Of a stretch of DNA of 64,000 nt, positions 33,601-45,600 are shown one piece after another (positions within the stretch are counted from its first letter, which is position 1; the number at the start of each line of letters is the position of its first letter). The notes beneath the pieces were generated by a model, which did not search any database, had not been told where the DNA came from, and saw nothing but the letters and a program-made list of their open reading frames with translations. The DNA lies in NCBI RefSeq assembly GCF_932526225.1, contig NC_064045.1:9356022-9420021 (forward strand), written 5' to 3'. Both the position numbers and the translations under genes were made by a program. This stretch comes from Nematostella vectensis (lineage: Eukaryota > Cnidaria > Anthozoa > Actiniaria > Edwardsiidae).

Positions 33601-36600
33601 CGCACCAGACCGCAAAGTTGAGTTGCTGTGGCCAGCACCCATAGGAAGGCTCCGATAGCCACCGGCGAGACTCCTTGACGGACTTGTGCGTGACTATTGT
33701 GTCTTTGAATATGTCTCGGACCCTAGTCTTGAATAATTTGTCCTCAGCGGCGTGTATCTCTAGCTGCGTGAGTAGTGGGGTGATGTCTGAGGCAGTGCTC
33801 TTCACGGGGGTCGCGAGCACGGCGTAGAGCAGCTTTTGCCCGAGGGTCAGAAACCTAGGGAAACCGGGTTTTGCGTGTTTGATTTGTTCGGCTATAGCGT
33901 GTTTGATATGTTCGGCTATACGGGCTCCCGCCGCAGTTGCCGCCTTCTTCGTCTCTTCTGCCCCTTTCGCCTCCTCGTTCAGCCTCCGCCAGCCCTCCCA
34001 ATCCATGCTCAGTCCCATTAAACACGAAGGCGGGCTGTGTTCAACACAATGGTGGTCCTACATACTGTGCTCCCCAAAGGCGGAGAAACGCTCTACTTCG
34101 AGCGGCCGATAAGGCGCTCACGCTTCGTGGCTCTCCGGAAGTGCTCGCTGTTTAACAGCTAGTATAATCTCGAGCGGGAGCATCAGATAACGACTATATC
34201 CGCCCTCCCGCCCATCGCTACTCTGCCAGCCGGGCACCACACGGCCGAGTCCATCGTGGAAGCGATCAACCACGCTGAAAGAAGGATTCTGACCGAGAAG
34301 CTGGATCCCCTCAACGGGAAAATCGCGTTTATGTCCAATGGCGTTGCGTTACTGAATGCACAGCTTTGTGCACTATTTGGCCTAGAGGCTGAAGACGACC
34401 AGTTGGGGGAGCGGGGCCTCGTACAGCCCTTGGGGGGGACCCCCACTTGAGGTGGCTTTGGCGAAAATGGAGGCCCTCTACATCTGCTGCGATATCGTAG
34501 ATCGCACGCAATGCCTCTCCTTAGGAGAGCCTTCAAACGTTCTCGCTTGCCTAGAAACCCGCGGGAGGCCGCACGAGAAAGTCGTCTATGGGCCCGACAC
34601 CCCCATTTGCGTCGCAGCGTCTTCCTCTGAGTTTGTCTCGAGTATCCGAATATGGATCAGGGATGACCGTGGTAGACGGATGGACTTGAAGGGCAAGCCC
34701 GTTCGCCTTGTATTAGAGCTAACCTAGCTCCGACGTAACAGACATGGCAAACAGCGACGTTAGCGGTGATTCCATATACCCCTCGCTCCCCAGTATGCAC
34801 ATGACGCAGGGCGTAGGCGGCGACTTGCAAAGCTTCCGACTCCAGAAAATATGTGACACTCAGGCGGTTCTAGACAACGAGATAACGCATCATCGACAGG
34901 TTCGGAAAAAGTATAAGCGCGCCTTTGCCGTTACCCATGCTGTGTCTGTGGCATCCGGCATCGCTGCAGGGGGGTAGGGGTCTCTTTGAGTGGGATAGGG
35001 GTTCTGGTCGGCGGTCCGCTGGCAGGGGTCGCTGGGCGGGTCGGTGTCGTGGGCGTAGGCGCAGGGATAGTCTCTAGGGGTCTTACGAGCAAGGTGGCTA
35101 AACACGAAGACACGATGGTTTTAGCAGAGAGTAAGAAAAACTCGACGAGCTGGTCTCTAAGGCTCTGCAAGACGGGCATATCTCAAACGAAGAGTTTCGG
35201 CTAATACTTTGGGAACAAGAGAGATACTACGCGCTCAAGGCCGCTATCAGAGCTCGACACGGCCTCGCATCGCGTGAGAAAAAAAGCAAGAAAGGGACCC
35301 CGAGAAAGTCCCTGGAGACACGCGAAAAGGTGAAAAAGAGGCTGCGAGAAATTCGAGTCCAGGAGCGAGGTGTTCGAGTGAAACTCATGTTTAAACGCCA
35401 CGCTAGCGGCTTCGAATTTACGGCAGAAAAACGGTTATTCCGCGCTCCGTAGAGCGGCGGGCCAATCCAACGGTCGGTATACTACAGGACAGACGGGGGT
35501 CTAATTGCAAGGTTCCTACATGTTATGCCGAAGGCATACACACAAGGGGGGCCAGCCACCCGCAGCGCTCCGCGCAAGCGAGGCGCTTTTTTAGCGAGCT
35601 AAAAAGCACAGGGTTTAAGCGACCCCTCTCCCAATAGGCCCCCAGACGGTATACCCCAGGCGTTGGGTATGCCGCGCGAAGCGCTGGGCATGCTGAGAAC
35701 GGGCTGGGGGGCGCGGCGGGGCGCGGGTTATCCCCATTTCTATGAACCCCCCCCCAGTCCCCCAGCGCTTCGCGCGGCGCACCCCAGGCCCCGGGTATGC
35801 CGCGCGAAGCGCTGGGCATACGAAGAACTACGGAAAACGGGCTGGGGGGCGCGGGATAAGAACATTCTTCGCTTTAGTACTTCGCTTTTTTGCGTTCATG
35901 TCGATGCCAGTATCTTATATGTAGAAGTTTTGCCGTGAGTCGAATTTGCAAATCATAGCAATGAAATATATACTTTCTATGTGTTCGGCATATATTCTCC
36001 TCGACTTCTCGCTTCACGGTTATCAACCTAGAGTTTTAATTACAGGTTATAATAGTACTTATCAGTGATAAAACAAAGAATAGTTTCGAGTTTAAGTGAT
36101 CGTGTGGAATAAACCAACATCTTTCCCGATAACATCCATCTTTATTAGTTAATGATCCTTTTCCTGAAGCACGCATTGCTTGGTCGTTTCTTCTTTACGT
36201 TGTTATCTTGTCTTGCTCGCTAAATACTGTAGAAACAGTGGCTGAAAAGCTTTCTTCCCCGGCGAAAACAAGATGAAACACGCACCTCGATTGTCGGTAG
36301 TGAATAATTATGCGTATTATAGTCCCCCAATCAATTCGCTCGCAAAACAATTGCGCTTTTTAAAAACAACAACAATCGCTGTGGTTGCCAATGGGGCTTT
36401 AAGCCTTCCTAGCTGGGGGCCCCTACAACTATCAGGGCTGCTGTCACAATACCCTGATAGGTCCCTATGCTAACCTAACCCCCTAGGCTGCAGTCACGAT
36501 TCATAGATCCAACATGTCAATCACGCGCGCACGAATAGCCAATCAGTAAAGAGATAATGCAATAACAGCGATGTGGTCCCACAAATGTCCCACAAAATGT

Positions 36601-39600
36601 CAGCAATCAACGGCGATAAAGATTGGTTTGAGATATTTTTTTGCGAATCTGGACAAGAAAATAAGCATTTTCCGGTCAGCGTAGAAAGTGCTAGCTGTTT
36701 TCTTTGCCCGGCCGCTTTTAGTGTAGAATTGGGACTCAAATTGTAGAAAAACGCGTAAAATACTACGAAGAAACGAAAAACAAACAAACCACTTACAAGA
36801 GCAATGTAAGTCCTACCATTAACATTGTGTTTGATATTATCATAGGTTACTTCAATTACATATAAGAATGAGACTGTCGTTTAAATTTTTGCTGTAAATC
36901 TTGACGTTTGCCGATAAAACTTGTAGTTAGAAGTCAGACGTAAACAGCGAATCCGATTTTTTTCCTGTTCCCCGCACTTAAATCACTGCAATTTGACAAA
37001 AATAGCTTTGAAAACACATAGTACCTACCGAAGAGAGCACCGCTTTATCTAATCATTTCCAAGTTTTCGTATTTTGAGCTAGATTCGTGCCGTTTCATAC
37101 AACAACCAAACTCGAAGTCATCTTTTTCTATGCTTCTCTACAAGATTTTCACCAAGCTTGGACAACAAGACAAGTTCCCATCATGTTAGGTTTCTGTGTT
37201 TTATTTCCCAAGTCGCAGAAAGACACGCTATAAACGTCTGTATTTGAGATAAATCCGAGCAGGACTCACAGACCTCATCCGACATGTTGTACAATTTGTG
37301 GGACTTTAGTGGGACATTTGGGTTGCACTTCGCTGGCTTCTATTTGCTGCTTTCTGATTGGATATTCGTGCGCGCGTCGGATCTAAGAATACCCACGGGG
37401 GTGCTTACACCTATCAGGGCTACAGTCCGGGCTACAACCCTGATAGGTCTCTATGATTAACCCCCTCAAGGCTGCAATCACAATACCATGGGGGTGGGGG
37501 GGGTGTGCTTGTTTTTGCTCTTGGTTGCCATTGCAACAGAAGCGGTGAATTTATTGGGCCTAAGTGTGACCTTTCTGGGAGCAATTCAAAGTGATATCAT
37601 TGACAAAGAAATGAAAACAAGCTGTGATTGGCCAAGCCCTGAGTTATGTTCTTTTTTTACTTTTTATGATAATAATAAATAATCATACTGTTCTTGGTGT
37701 TTCATCACATCGACAAGAAAGGACATTTTTATGTACTCTAAGCATCTTGGATGTGTTCATCATTTGTTCAAAATTCATCCTGTATATCTTTTATTCACAC
37801 AAGAGAAAAAAACTATAAAAACAAATTTGCATTCACGGGTTGGCTCACAGAGCCCTTTGATTTGGCAATCGTGTTCATCATTTGGTGTTCAAACGCCCTC
37901 CTCTTGTCTTACATTAAGCCCACCTCCCCCCTTTCAAAAGCACTATTTTTCGAGGCATAAATATGAATAAAAGAGAGATTTTACGGTACTCAAAACAATA
38001 TACACCTATTTTAAATCAGATTGCACTGGGGGAATCCATGTGTTGTAGCCTGCAGTGCTTCCTGGGTATCAAAAGATTAAGAAAATAAGCTTAATAAAAA
38101 CAAAACACAGGTTTAGAAAAATTACCCATAAACCACGATACATTGATTCTCGGGTGTAACCTTAGTGAAATAGCTGTATACACCTATTTCCAAAAAGGTT
38201 GTCAGTGCAAATGGCAAATGGCAAATAGTAAATGGCAGTTCTAAGCCCGAACGGTGCTTCTGGGTACTAATCATTCGCAAAATTAAAGGTGATAAATAAA
38301 GTCTAGCAATGTCAGAGACATACATTGATGATCTTTAATGGATAATTGTTTGATTTATCCATAATCTTCAGCATTTAGTAGAAATTTAATGAGACCCATG
38401 GTTCCTTTCGGTCCTAGAACTGCCATTTTCCAATCGCCATTTCGCACTGGCAACGTTTTTTGAAATAGGTATATATTCACAAAAGTCAGACAGTAGACGA
38501 ACCTTAATTCTACACAGGGGTTATTCTTGGCTCCTTTTGGGGGGGCTACATGCTGACCCAAGTACCTGGCGGAATGCTGGCTCAAAGATTCGGTGGTCGA
38601 GTTGTCCTGGGCTCGTGTATGCTGTTTTCATCAATATTTGTGTTCCTTTCTCCTGTGGCGGCGCGAACACACGTTGCACTCCTTGTGGCAGCCAGCGCAG
38701 CAGTGGGCTCATGTAAGGTCAGTTACAACGCGAAGCGGGGTACCCGAAAATCACAGCTATGGCGATTGTGATTTTTTTTATTATTAAATCTATCAATGTA
38801 AAGTACGGAAGGATCTATTTTGCTCTATAGGGGGACGGGGTTTGTGATGATCGCAAACCTCTTTTTATTCAATATTCTGGACCCTCTAAACGACGGCGCA
38901 TGCACGGTCACAACGCAAAGCATAAATCCAGTCCATAATTTGCGCATTTATCGATCAAGTAACGATCAGTGTAAATTTTTCACCAAAATAGACTAAACTT
39001 ACCCTTTCCATATTAAAGAAGTGTGCCTGCACAGAGCAGGTAACCTCTTTAAAGCGGTCCCGCATTTCAAAGTTCCGAGGCTGGTCGATTAAAGCGGTAT
39101 TGACACCAATTTACTTCCGGTCAAATACGTGACATTGATTTTTATCGAAAAAAGCGATAAATATTTCAAAATTGTGAAAGCAGTTTCAAGCAAGGTCTGT
39201 TCGAAGTTTCTTTGAGGATGTGGCCGGATGGCCTATTAAATAACGCAGATTCTATTCAAATTTTGTCTCTTGTCGGTTGAGGTTTCCGTTGGCCCTCCGG
39301 AAGTAAACTGACATCGGCAATGCCGCTTGAACAGAGTTATAACCTCTGTTTATACGAACTTACTTATACTTGTAGGGGGTTATGGTACCTGCCCTATACG
39401 ACTTTTGGAACAGATTTGCGCCTTATGGGGAGAAATCTACTTATGTGACCTTTTCCTTGTCCGGTAAGTGATCTTTCAAAAGACATAACAAGTACGAGTT
39501 ATCTATTTCAAATAATATTAATCAATGCCTGTCGTTTTGGACGATCCTGGGGCTAGTTTATATGGGGCTAGCTAATTTTCTACAGTATGGTATGTAGTTC

Positions 39601-42600
39601 CGTAACAGTTATAGTTCCCTATCACTCAGAATTTGTCTTTATCTTTTAGCCTTGAATAGTGTAGATTTGAACAATTCAAAACTACTTAAATGATACAAAA
39701 CTATTAACCTTCCCTGAGATATAAATCCAGCTTATTTCTTCCAATGGTTTGTTAAAAAAATATGGTTATTTCGAAGCGATTTTCATAATCACTGGAATAC
39801 CTGTGGTATCCCAGTTAAAAAATATGCAACTGTTTTTTCCGTCGTCTCGCGTTTGTGCATTTATTGCGCAACACCATACCCAAAAGTCTTTGTGCATTTC
39901 CTAATCTTACAAGTTTTGATTGCCGCCATCTTGAATATTGAAATCTCATCTAAGAATCGCTAACTCGAATCGCTTGTACTTTGTGCAGTCAAAAAAGGCA
40001 AGACTGGCTATTTAATTACTGCAAATAGAATCAAGGTTTTGCTGTCTATAATGCCATTGCTGAAGGCATACTCCATGTGGCATTTTAACCCAGTATTTCA
40101 TGATAGAAAGGTTTTAAGTACATATAAACTGCTTCAAGTCCTAGTTAAAATTCTCTAGGCGCTTAGGAATGAACTAGAGGTAATCTTTAAAACATTTTGT
40201 CCTCCACAGTCCCTTGTTTCTAAGTAATAACGCATGCCTTCCTTTGATATTTACTGGGATACCTGTGGTATCCCAGTCGTAAAATGCAACTGTTTTTTTT
40301 TTCGTGGTACCGAGAAATCTGTATTATTGTGCAATACCCCATGTGCCTCTGCGCCACTTCTTGTACCATCTATTTTGCTTTTAAATAAAGAAACAGATGT
40401 AAAGGCAGATGTATAGACACAGATGAGAAATGGAGCTGATTCATCCTTTCTTGGAACTCTGATCTCCCACCAGAGACCTTGCTAGTTTCTAATAAAATCT
40501 GAATAAGCAAATAATGCTTATATAATAGCGTCGAGGTATATATCCTACTCTGTTCACCGAGCCTGAGGGGGATAGTTGTTTTAGTATTCACCAAACCAGT
40601 AGGATCAAAAAACATTTTATTTACTAAATTAAGAAAAATACACAAGTTTGTCTCCGTGACAAGATATAAATAGCGCGCGCCGGCTCAAAACAGTGAATAG
40701 CATTGGATATTCACTGTTTTGCAAACAGTTCTCAGCCAAACAAATCGTGCGAAATGCACTATCCACTGGTTTGGTGAATACTAAGAACAGATATAATCCA
40801 CAGCAGAGCTAGCACTGTCATAGAATTCAGAAAATGGGGGGTCAAAACAGTTTTTAGGATATAGTAATTTTCAAACAATAATCTAAAAAGTCAAAAGATA
40901 TACTTAGTGCACCAAGTTCTTTTCCAACAGCTACTCTTGTAAAACAATAAGCTGCCCCTATATAATGTACCTGCAATGTCAGACCAAAAGAGAACACAAA
41001 TGTCACTATCTGAACTCAAGTTAATCATTATAGATGAAATTTCTATGGTCGGAAATAGTACATTGCTTCACATCCACCGTAACAAACGTGCTGCTGGTTT
41101 AGACTGTCCTACCAATCCAGGATTATCTCTCAACTTATCTTTCCAAACTTTTGGAATAGCGTTACATAAAGATAACCAGTTAAAATACCCTGTACCTGGG
41201 ACACCTTTCTTCAAACATATCTGCCACTCAAAACGACCCACCTCATTGCATAAATCTCTTACTGTGCGGATGCCACATTCAAAAAAGGATCTAAAGAAAA
41301 CAGACTTCTCCCCAATTTTAATATACTTGTTATTCCACAGCACTTCATCCTCTAAATCCGATTCATTTATTGGGTTTGAAAACAGCTCGGCCCATATCCC
41401 AAACACCTCCTTATAATAACCGGATATATCGTCCGGAAGACGATTTATATCAAAATTGTCGCGTATAGTTCCCACACCTCCAATTACTTTTAAGAGGTAT
41501 CTTGGTAAAACCTTATATGTTCTCTCCTCCTCATTTGACAACTTTAAAGCAAAAGTAACACGACTAGCTCTAAATGATGCAAAGAAATCAGGAGCTCTCA
41601 AGCCACCATCATCATATTCACCTATAATTGTTGTGTATTTCACTTTAGGTTTTTTTGCATTCCATATAAAGTCTTTCAGGGCTGTATCCACCTGCTTAAT
41701 AAAGTCTCCCCTAACACTTAAGTTGGAGCACACATAATACAACTTAGAAAGCGCTAAACTTTTCAACACATGGATTCTTCCATAAAGTGTTAATGTCCGC
41801 AACTTCCAAACTGCTAACACAGCTTTAAATCTCTCAAAATCACGCTTAAAGTTATTTTCATTATACAGTTTCTCATTATATGAAAAAAACCCTAAAATTG
41901 TAATACCTTTTTGGTGAAGATCTAACCATTTTATGCCTTGCCTTATCCTATCTTTATTTTTTGCGCCCAACCATCCTGCTTCATATTTTGTTAGATTAAT
42001 TTAAAGCGACGAATAAGATTGAAAAATCCTTAAAAGCTCTAACAATTTTTTTAAAGAATTCATATCTTTCAAAAATAAAGTTGTATCATCCGCAAACATC
42101 GTCATTTTTATTTCAGACTTTCCGATTTTCAGGCCTTTTACCTCCGGAGATGACCTAACCATAATCGCTAATACCTCCATTAATAAATACGGTGACACTG
42201 GATCTCCCTGTTTTGTTCCTCTGCCTAACTGGAAGAAGGTAGTAGCGTGACCGTTATTCAAAATGGAGCTAACGTTATCTGTTAAAAGAACTTGAATCCA
42301 CCTAATAAAATTCTCGCCAAAAGCAAACTGTCTCAAGGTTGCATAGATAAAAGAGTGTTCTATAGAATCAAAAGCCTTTTCAAAATCGGCTGCAAACATT
42401 TTATACGATTCATTTCTATTTTTTACATAATTCATCACATCTTCTATAATTCTAATTGGTTCGTCTATCGTTCTACCTTAAACAAATGCTGCTTGATAAG
42501 TGAAAATCAAGGAACGGAAGAATATCTACCAAACGATTGCATAGTACTTTGCTACATATTTTAGAATCAACGTTTATCAGGCTTATAGGGCGCCAGGCGT

Positions 42601-45600
42601 TAAGAGACCTTGGGTCCTTATTTGGTTTCTCCAACAATGTTACTATTATCTGACGCTGGGTTGTACTTAGACGGCCTTGTGTAAAACCATGATTAAGAGT
42701 TTTGACCAAATCTGTACCTAAGTCAGACCAAAACGCGATATAAAATTCTTTCGTTAGTCCATCGACACCCGGAGTTTTCGACGCACCCATCTGGTTCAAG
42801 CTATTGAAACATTCGGTCACCGATAGAAGGCCTTCGCATTTATTCCTATGTGGTGCCTGAAGTCGCGGTATGTTTAGTTCCGACAAAAACGCAAGGCACT
42901 CCTCCTCTGTTTTTACACTTTTCCTTTCATATAGTCTGCTGAAATAACTCTGAAGATTATGATAAATATCTGCCTGCCCTGAAATTTCCTTACCATCCTC
43001 CACATTTTTTTTAATATAAGTTTTAGATTTGTTGTGTCTCTCCAAGGACAAAAAATACTTTGTGTTTTTTTCCCCCAACTCGTGCCATCTAGCTTTCGAC
43101 CGGATAATTAAACCTTCTATAATATAATTACTTAACTCATCCAAATTACGCAATGCTATTTCATGCCTTTTTGATAATTTATCATTTTCAGCCACCCAAC
43201 TATATTTTCAATAACTTTTAACTCCTCTTCTAACTCCCTGTAATTTTCCCGTCGTTTACGCGCCGATGTTTTCGAAAATCTAATACTAAATTTTCTTATC
43301 TTGTATTTCATAACCTCCCACTTTAATTGCGAATTATCAATTCCTTCTTCAACTAACTCTTGTTTCCAAATATCTATGCATTTAGTTAACTCATTTACGT
43401 AAACCACTGTTTTCAATAAGGAATTATTAAATTTCCAAAAGGATGGCCCTCTTCTAACGTTACCGTCAGCCTTAAATTCTATGGTAACCGCCGAATGATC
43501 CGTCGAGGGTGCTGGGATAATATCGCACCTGTCAATAGATGATTGGAGGTCATCAGAGACAAACAGATAATCAAGTCTACGATGATTATAATTTCCCCGG
43601 GAACTTCGTTTTCCCTGTGCCGAGTCTCTCCATGTATATCGCTTTATTGTTAAGTCTCCAAATATCACATAAGTTATATTCATTCAACATTATTTCAACC
43701 GCTGCAATTGAACGGTATTTCAACTTAGGATTACCAAAAACTGCTTCCAACTCCAAGTCAAAGACAAAATTAAAATCGCCTCCCCACACAATATTAGGCG
43801 AACCTGTATACGCTTGCGACTGAAGTTTAATTTGAATTTCCTTAAACAACGAGACCTGTGATGCTTCATCGTTCGGAGCATAAGAATTAATAAGTAGGAA
43901 GTCTCCATTTTGAATTTTACATCGAATAATCAGAAACCTCCCATTAGTATCTGCAATAATATCCTGTAATTGATAATTGAGTTTATGCCCAAATAAAATA
44001 GCTACACCTCTACTCTCGGAATTTCCATGCGCAAAAGCTATTCCTCCCCTATATCTATTTTTCCAATTATTTTCAGCTTCCTTTGTGCTATGCGTTTCCT
44101 GTAAAAACAAGACGCCACTGTCACCCCCGTGTCCATTAATCCAATGAAACATTTTCCGACATTTTTTATATTCACCTAGACCCCGGACATTAAGAGAAAG
44201 TATTTTAAACTCGAAATCATTACCCATTATCTAAAGAGATAATATTGCGAATTATTATTTCTAGCCAAGGGATACAACATGGAATACGCGACAAAACAAA
44301 ACATTTCACAATCACAATACATACAGATATAAATAGCCGAATGAATACAATTAAATAAATTGCATTCATCAAAAGACTCAGACCCATGGATCCCACAGCC
44401 GACTGAGCCTTGCCAGACTCATACCACGTTAAATAATTTTAGAAAATTTTTAAACTTCCCCAACCATAGTCTCCAATTCAAATTCTAATTTTACGCTGCC
44501 ACTACAAAGGAATAGCTAGTCTTTGGCAGTTCCTTTCAGCTTGACTGAGCAAAGCAAAATTAATTACAGTAATCATACATTTTGCACCGTCCTTAAAACT
44601 GCCCTAGCTTTGCAATAATGCACTAAAACTTTCCTTCGAGCGTCCCTGACCCATTTTCAAACTTTTCCGTTAATGAAGAACAGAAAGATAAACGGGTCCC
44701 ACAGTTCCTTACAACTTAACAACAAAATAATTACTTACAGTAATTCTGCATTTTGTACCGTTCTCAAGCTGCGTCCAGGGCTTGCAGAGACTCGACTTTT
44801 TCAACCATCCCTTGTTCTGACCTCTTGATGAAAATCTTTCCGTCTAGCGACCAAGCACTGAACAGCATCTTCTTCTTCCTCATAGCCAATGCTCTCCCCA
44901 AGATCCTTCTTCTAGCTGGCGTTAGATTTTCATTTACAAATATGCGCCCATAAACCTTCGCATCAATGCACGCTGGTTTCTCCAGCCCGACTAGATCCAA
45001 CTCCCAGTACTGTACTTCTTTAAGGCCTTCCCTAGCTTTTAAGAACGCCGCTTTTTTCTTGCGACAGATAAACCTAGCGATAAGAGGACTGAACTTGTCT
45101 TGCTTCCTCTTCTCTAGCCGATGTGAAATTCCAATATCCTCCGTCTTGATATCCACCTTCAACATTCTTGCCATATTTATTACGACTTCCCCGCATGAAA
45201 AAGTGCCACTCGGCATCCCCGCTATTTCTATCGAGTTCTTCCTGGTATATTGTTCCAATGAATCTAGCTTAGCTTTCAACTTTTCTATGTATTCTTCATT
45301 CGCCGCGTTTTCCTCAACTCGAACAACAAGTTTCCCGAGAGTGGAGACCCTCGTGTCTAGCGCCACACTCTTCTTCTCCAAATCCTTTATTTGCGCTTCC
45401 TGCACACTAAATGCTCTCTTCAAGTCCCCAACTTCTTCCTTTAAACCTTGGGTGTTTGCTTGAACTTCTAAAAGGACTAACCAAATTGACTCAAGCGTCA
45501 CTGGCTGCTTTTTAGTAGACTTGCTAACTTCCCCTTTCTCCGCCATTGTTTCCTTCTCAAATACTTCCATAAACTTTTTTGGCTGGGGCGATACCGTTGA

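Larger units (their letters stand above)
25390..35935. mobile_element. decayed Polinton/Maverick-like element in intron 1
   Basis: A GC-rich block of about 10.5 kb in an AT-rich host intron, bounded by inverted repeats (about 25520-25877 and 35476-35862; outer limits uncertain). The content fits Polintons, which are self-synthesising elements with an rve integrase, protein-primed DNA polymerase B and capsid genes. Here are integrase fragments, a major-capsid-like ORF, a likely polymerase N-terminal remnant and small structural ORFs in a both-strand layout. No packaging ATPase, cysteine protease or polymerase catalytic motifs were found, so it is a deletion derivative. Most ORFs carry stops or frameshifts; it is presumably immobile. 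No target-site duplication could be fixed. Confidence 0.75.

Noticed and set aside
37488-37682. 64-codon hydrophobic ORF in intron 1 of copy 3
   Set aside because: Starts at a G-run, has no conserved partner in the other copies and no family resemblance.
44966-45463. 165-codon plus-strand ORF opposite LINE ORF1
   Set aside because: Antisense shadow of the intact coiled-coil ORF1.
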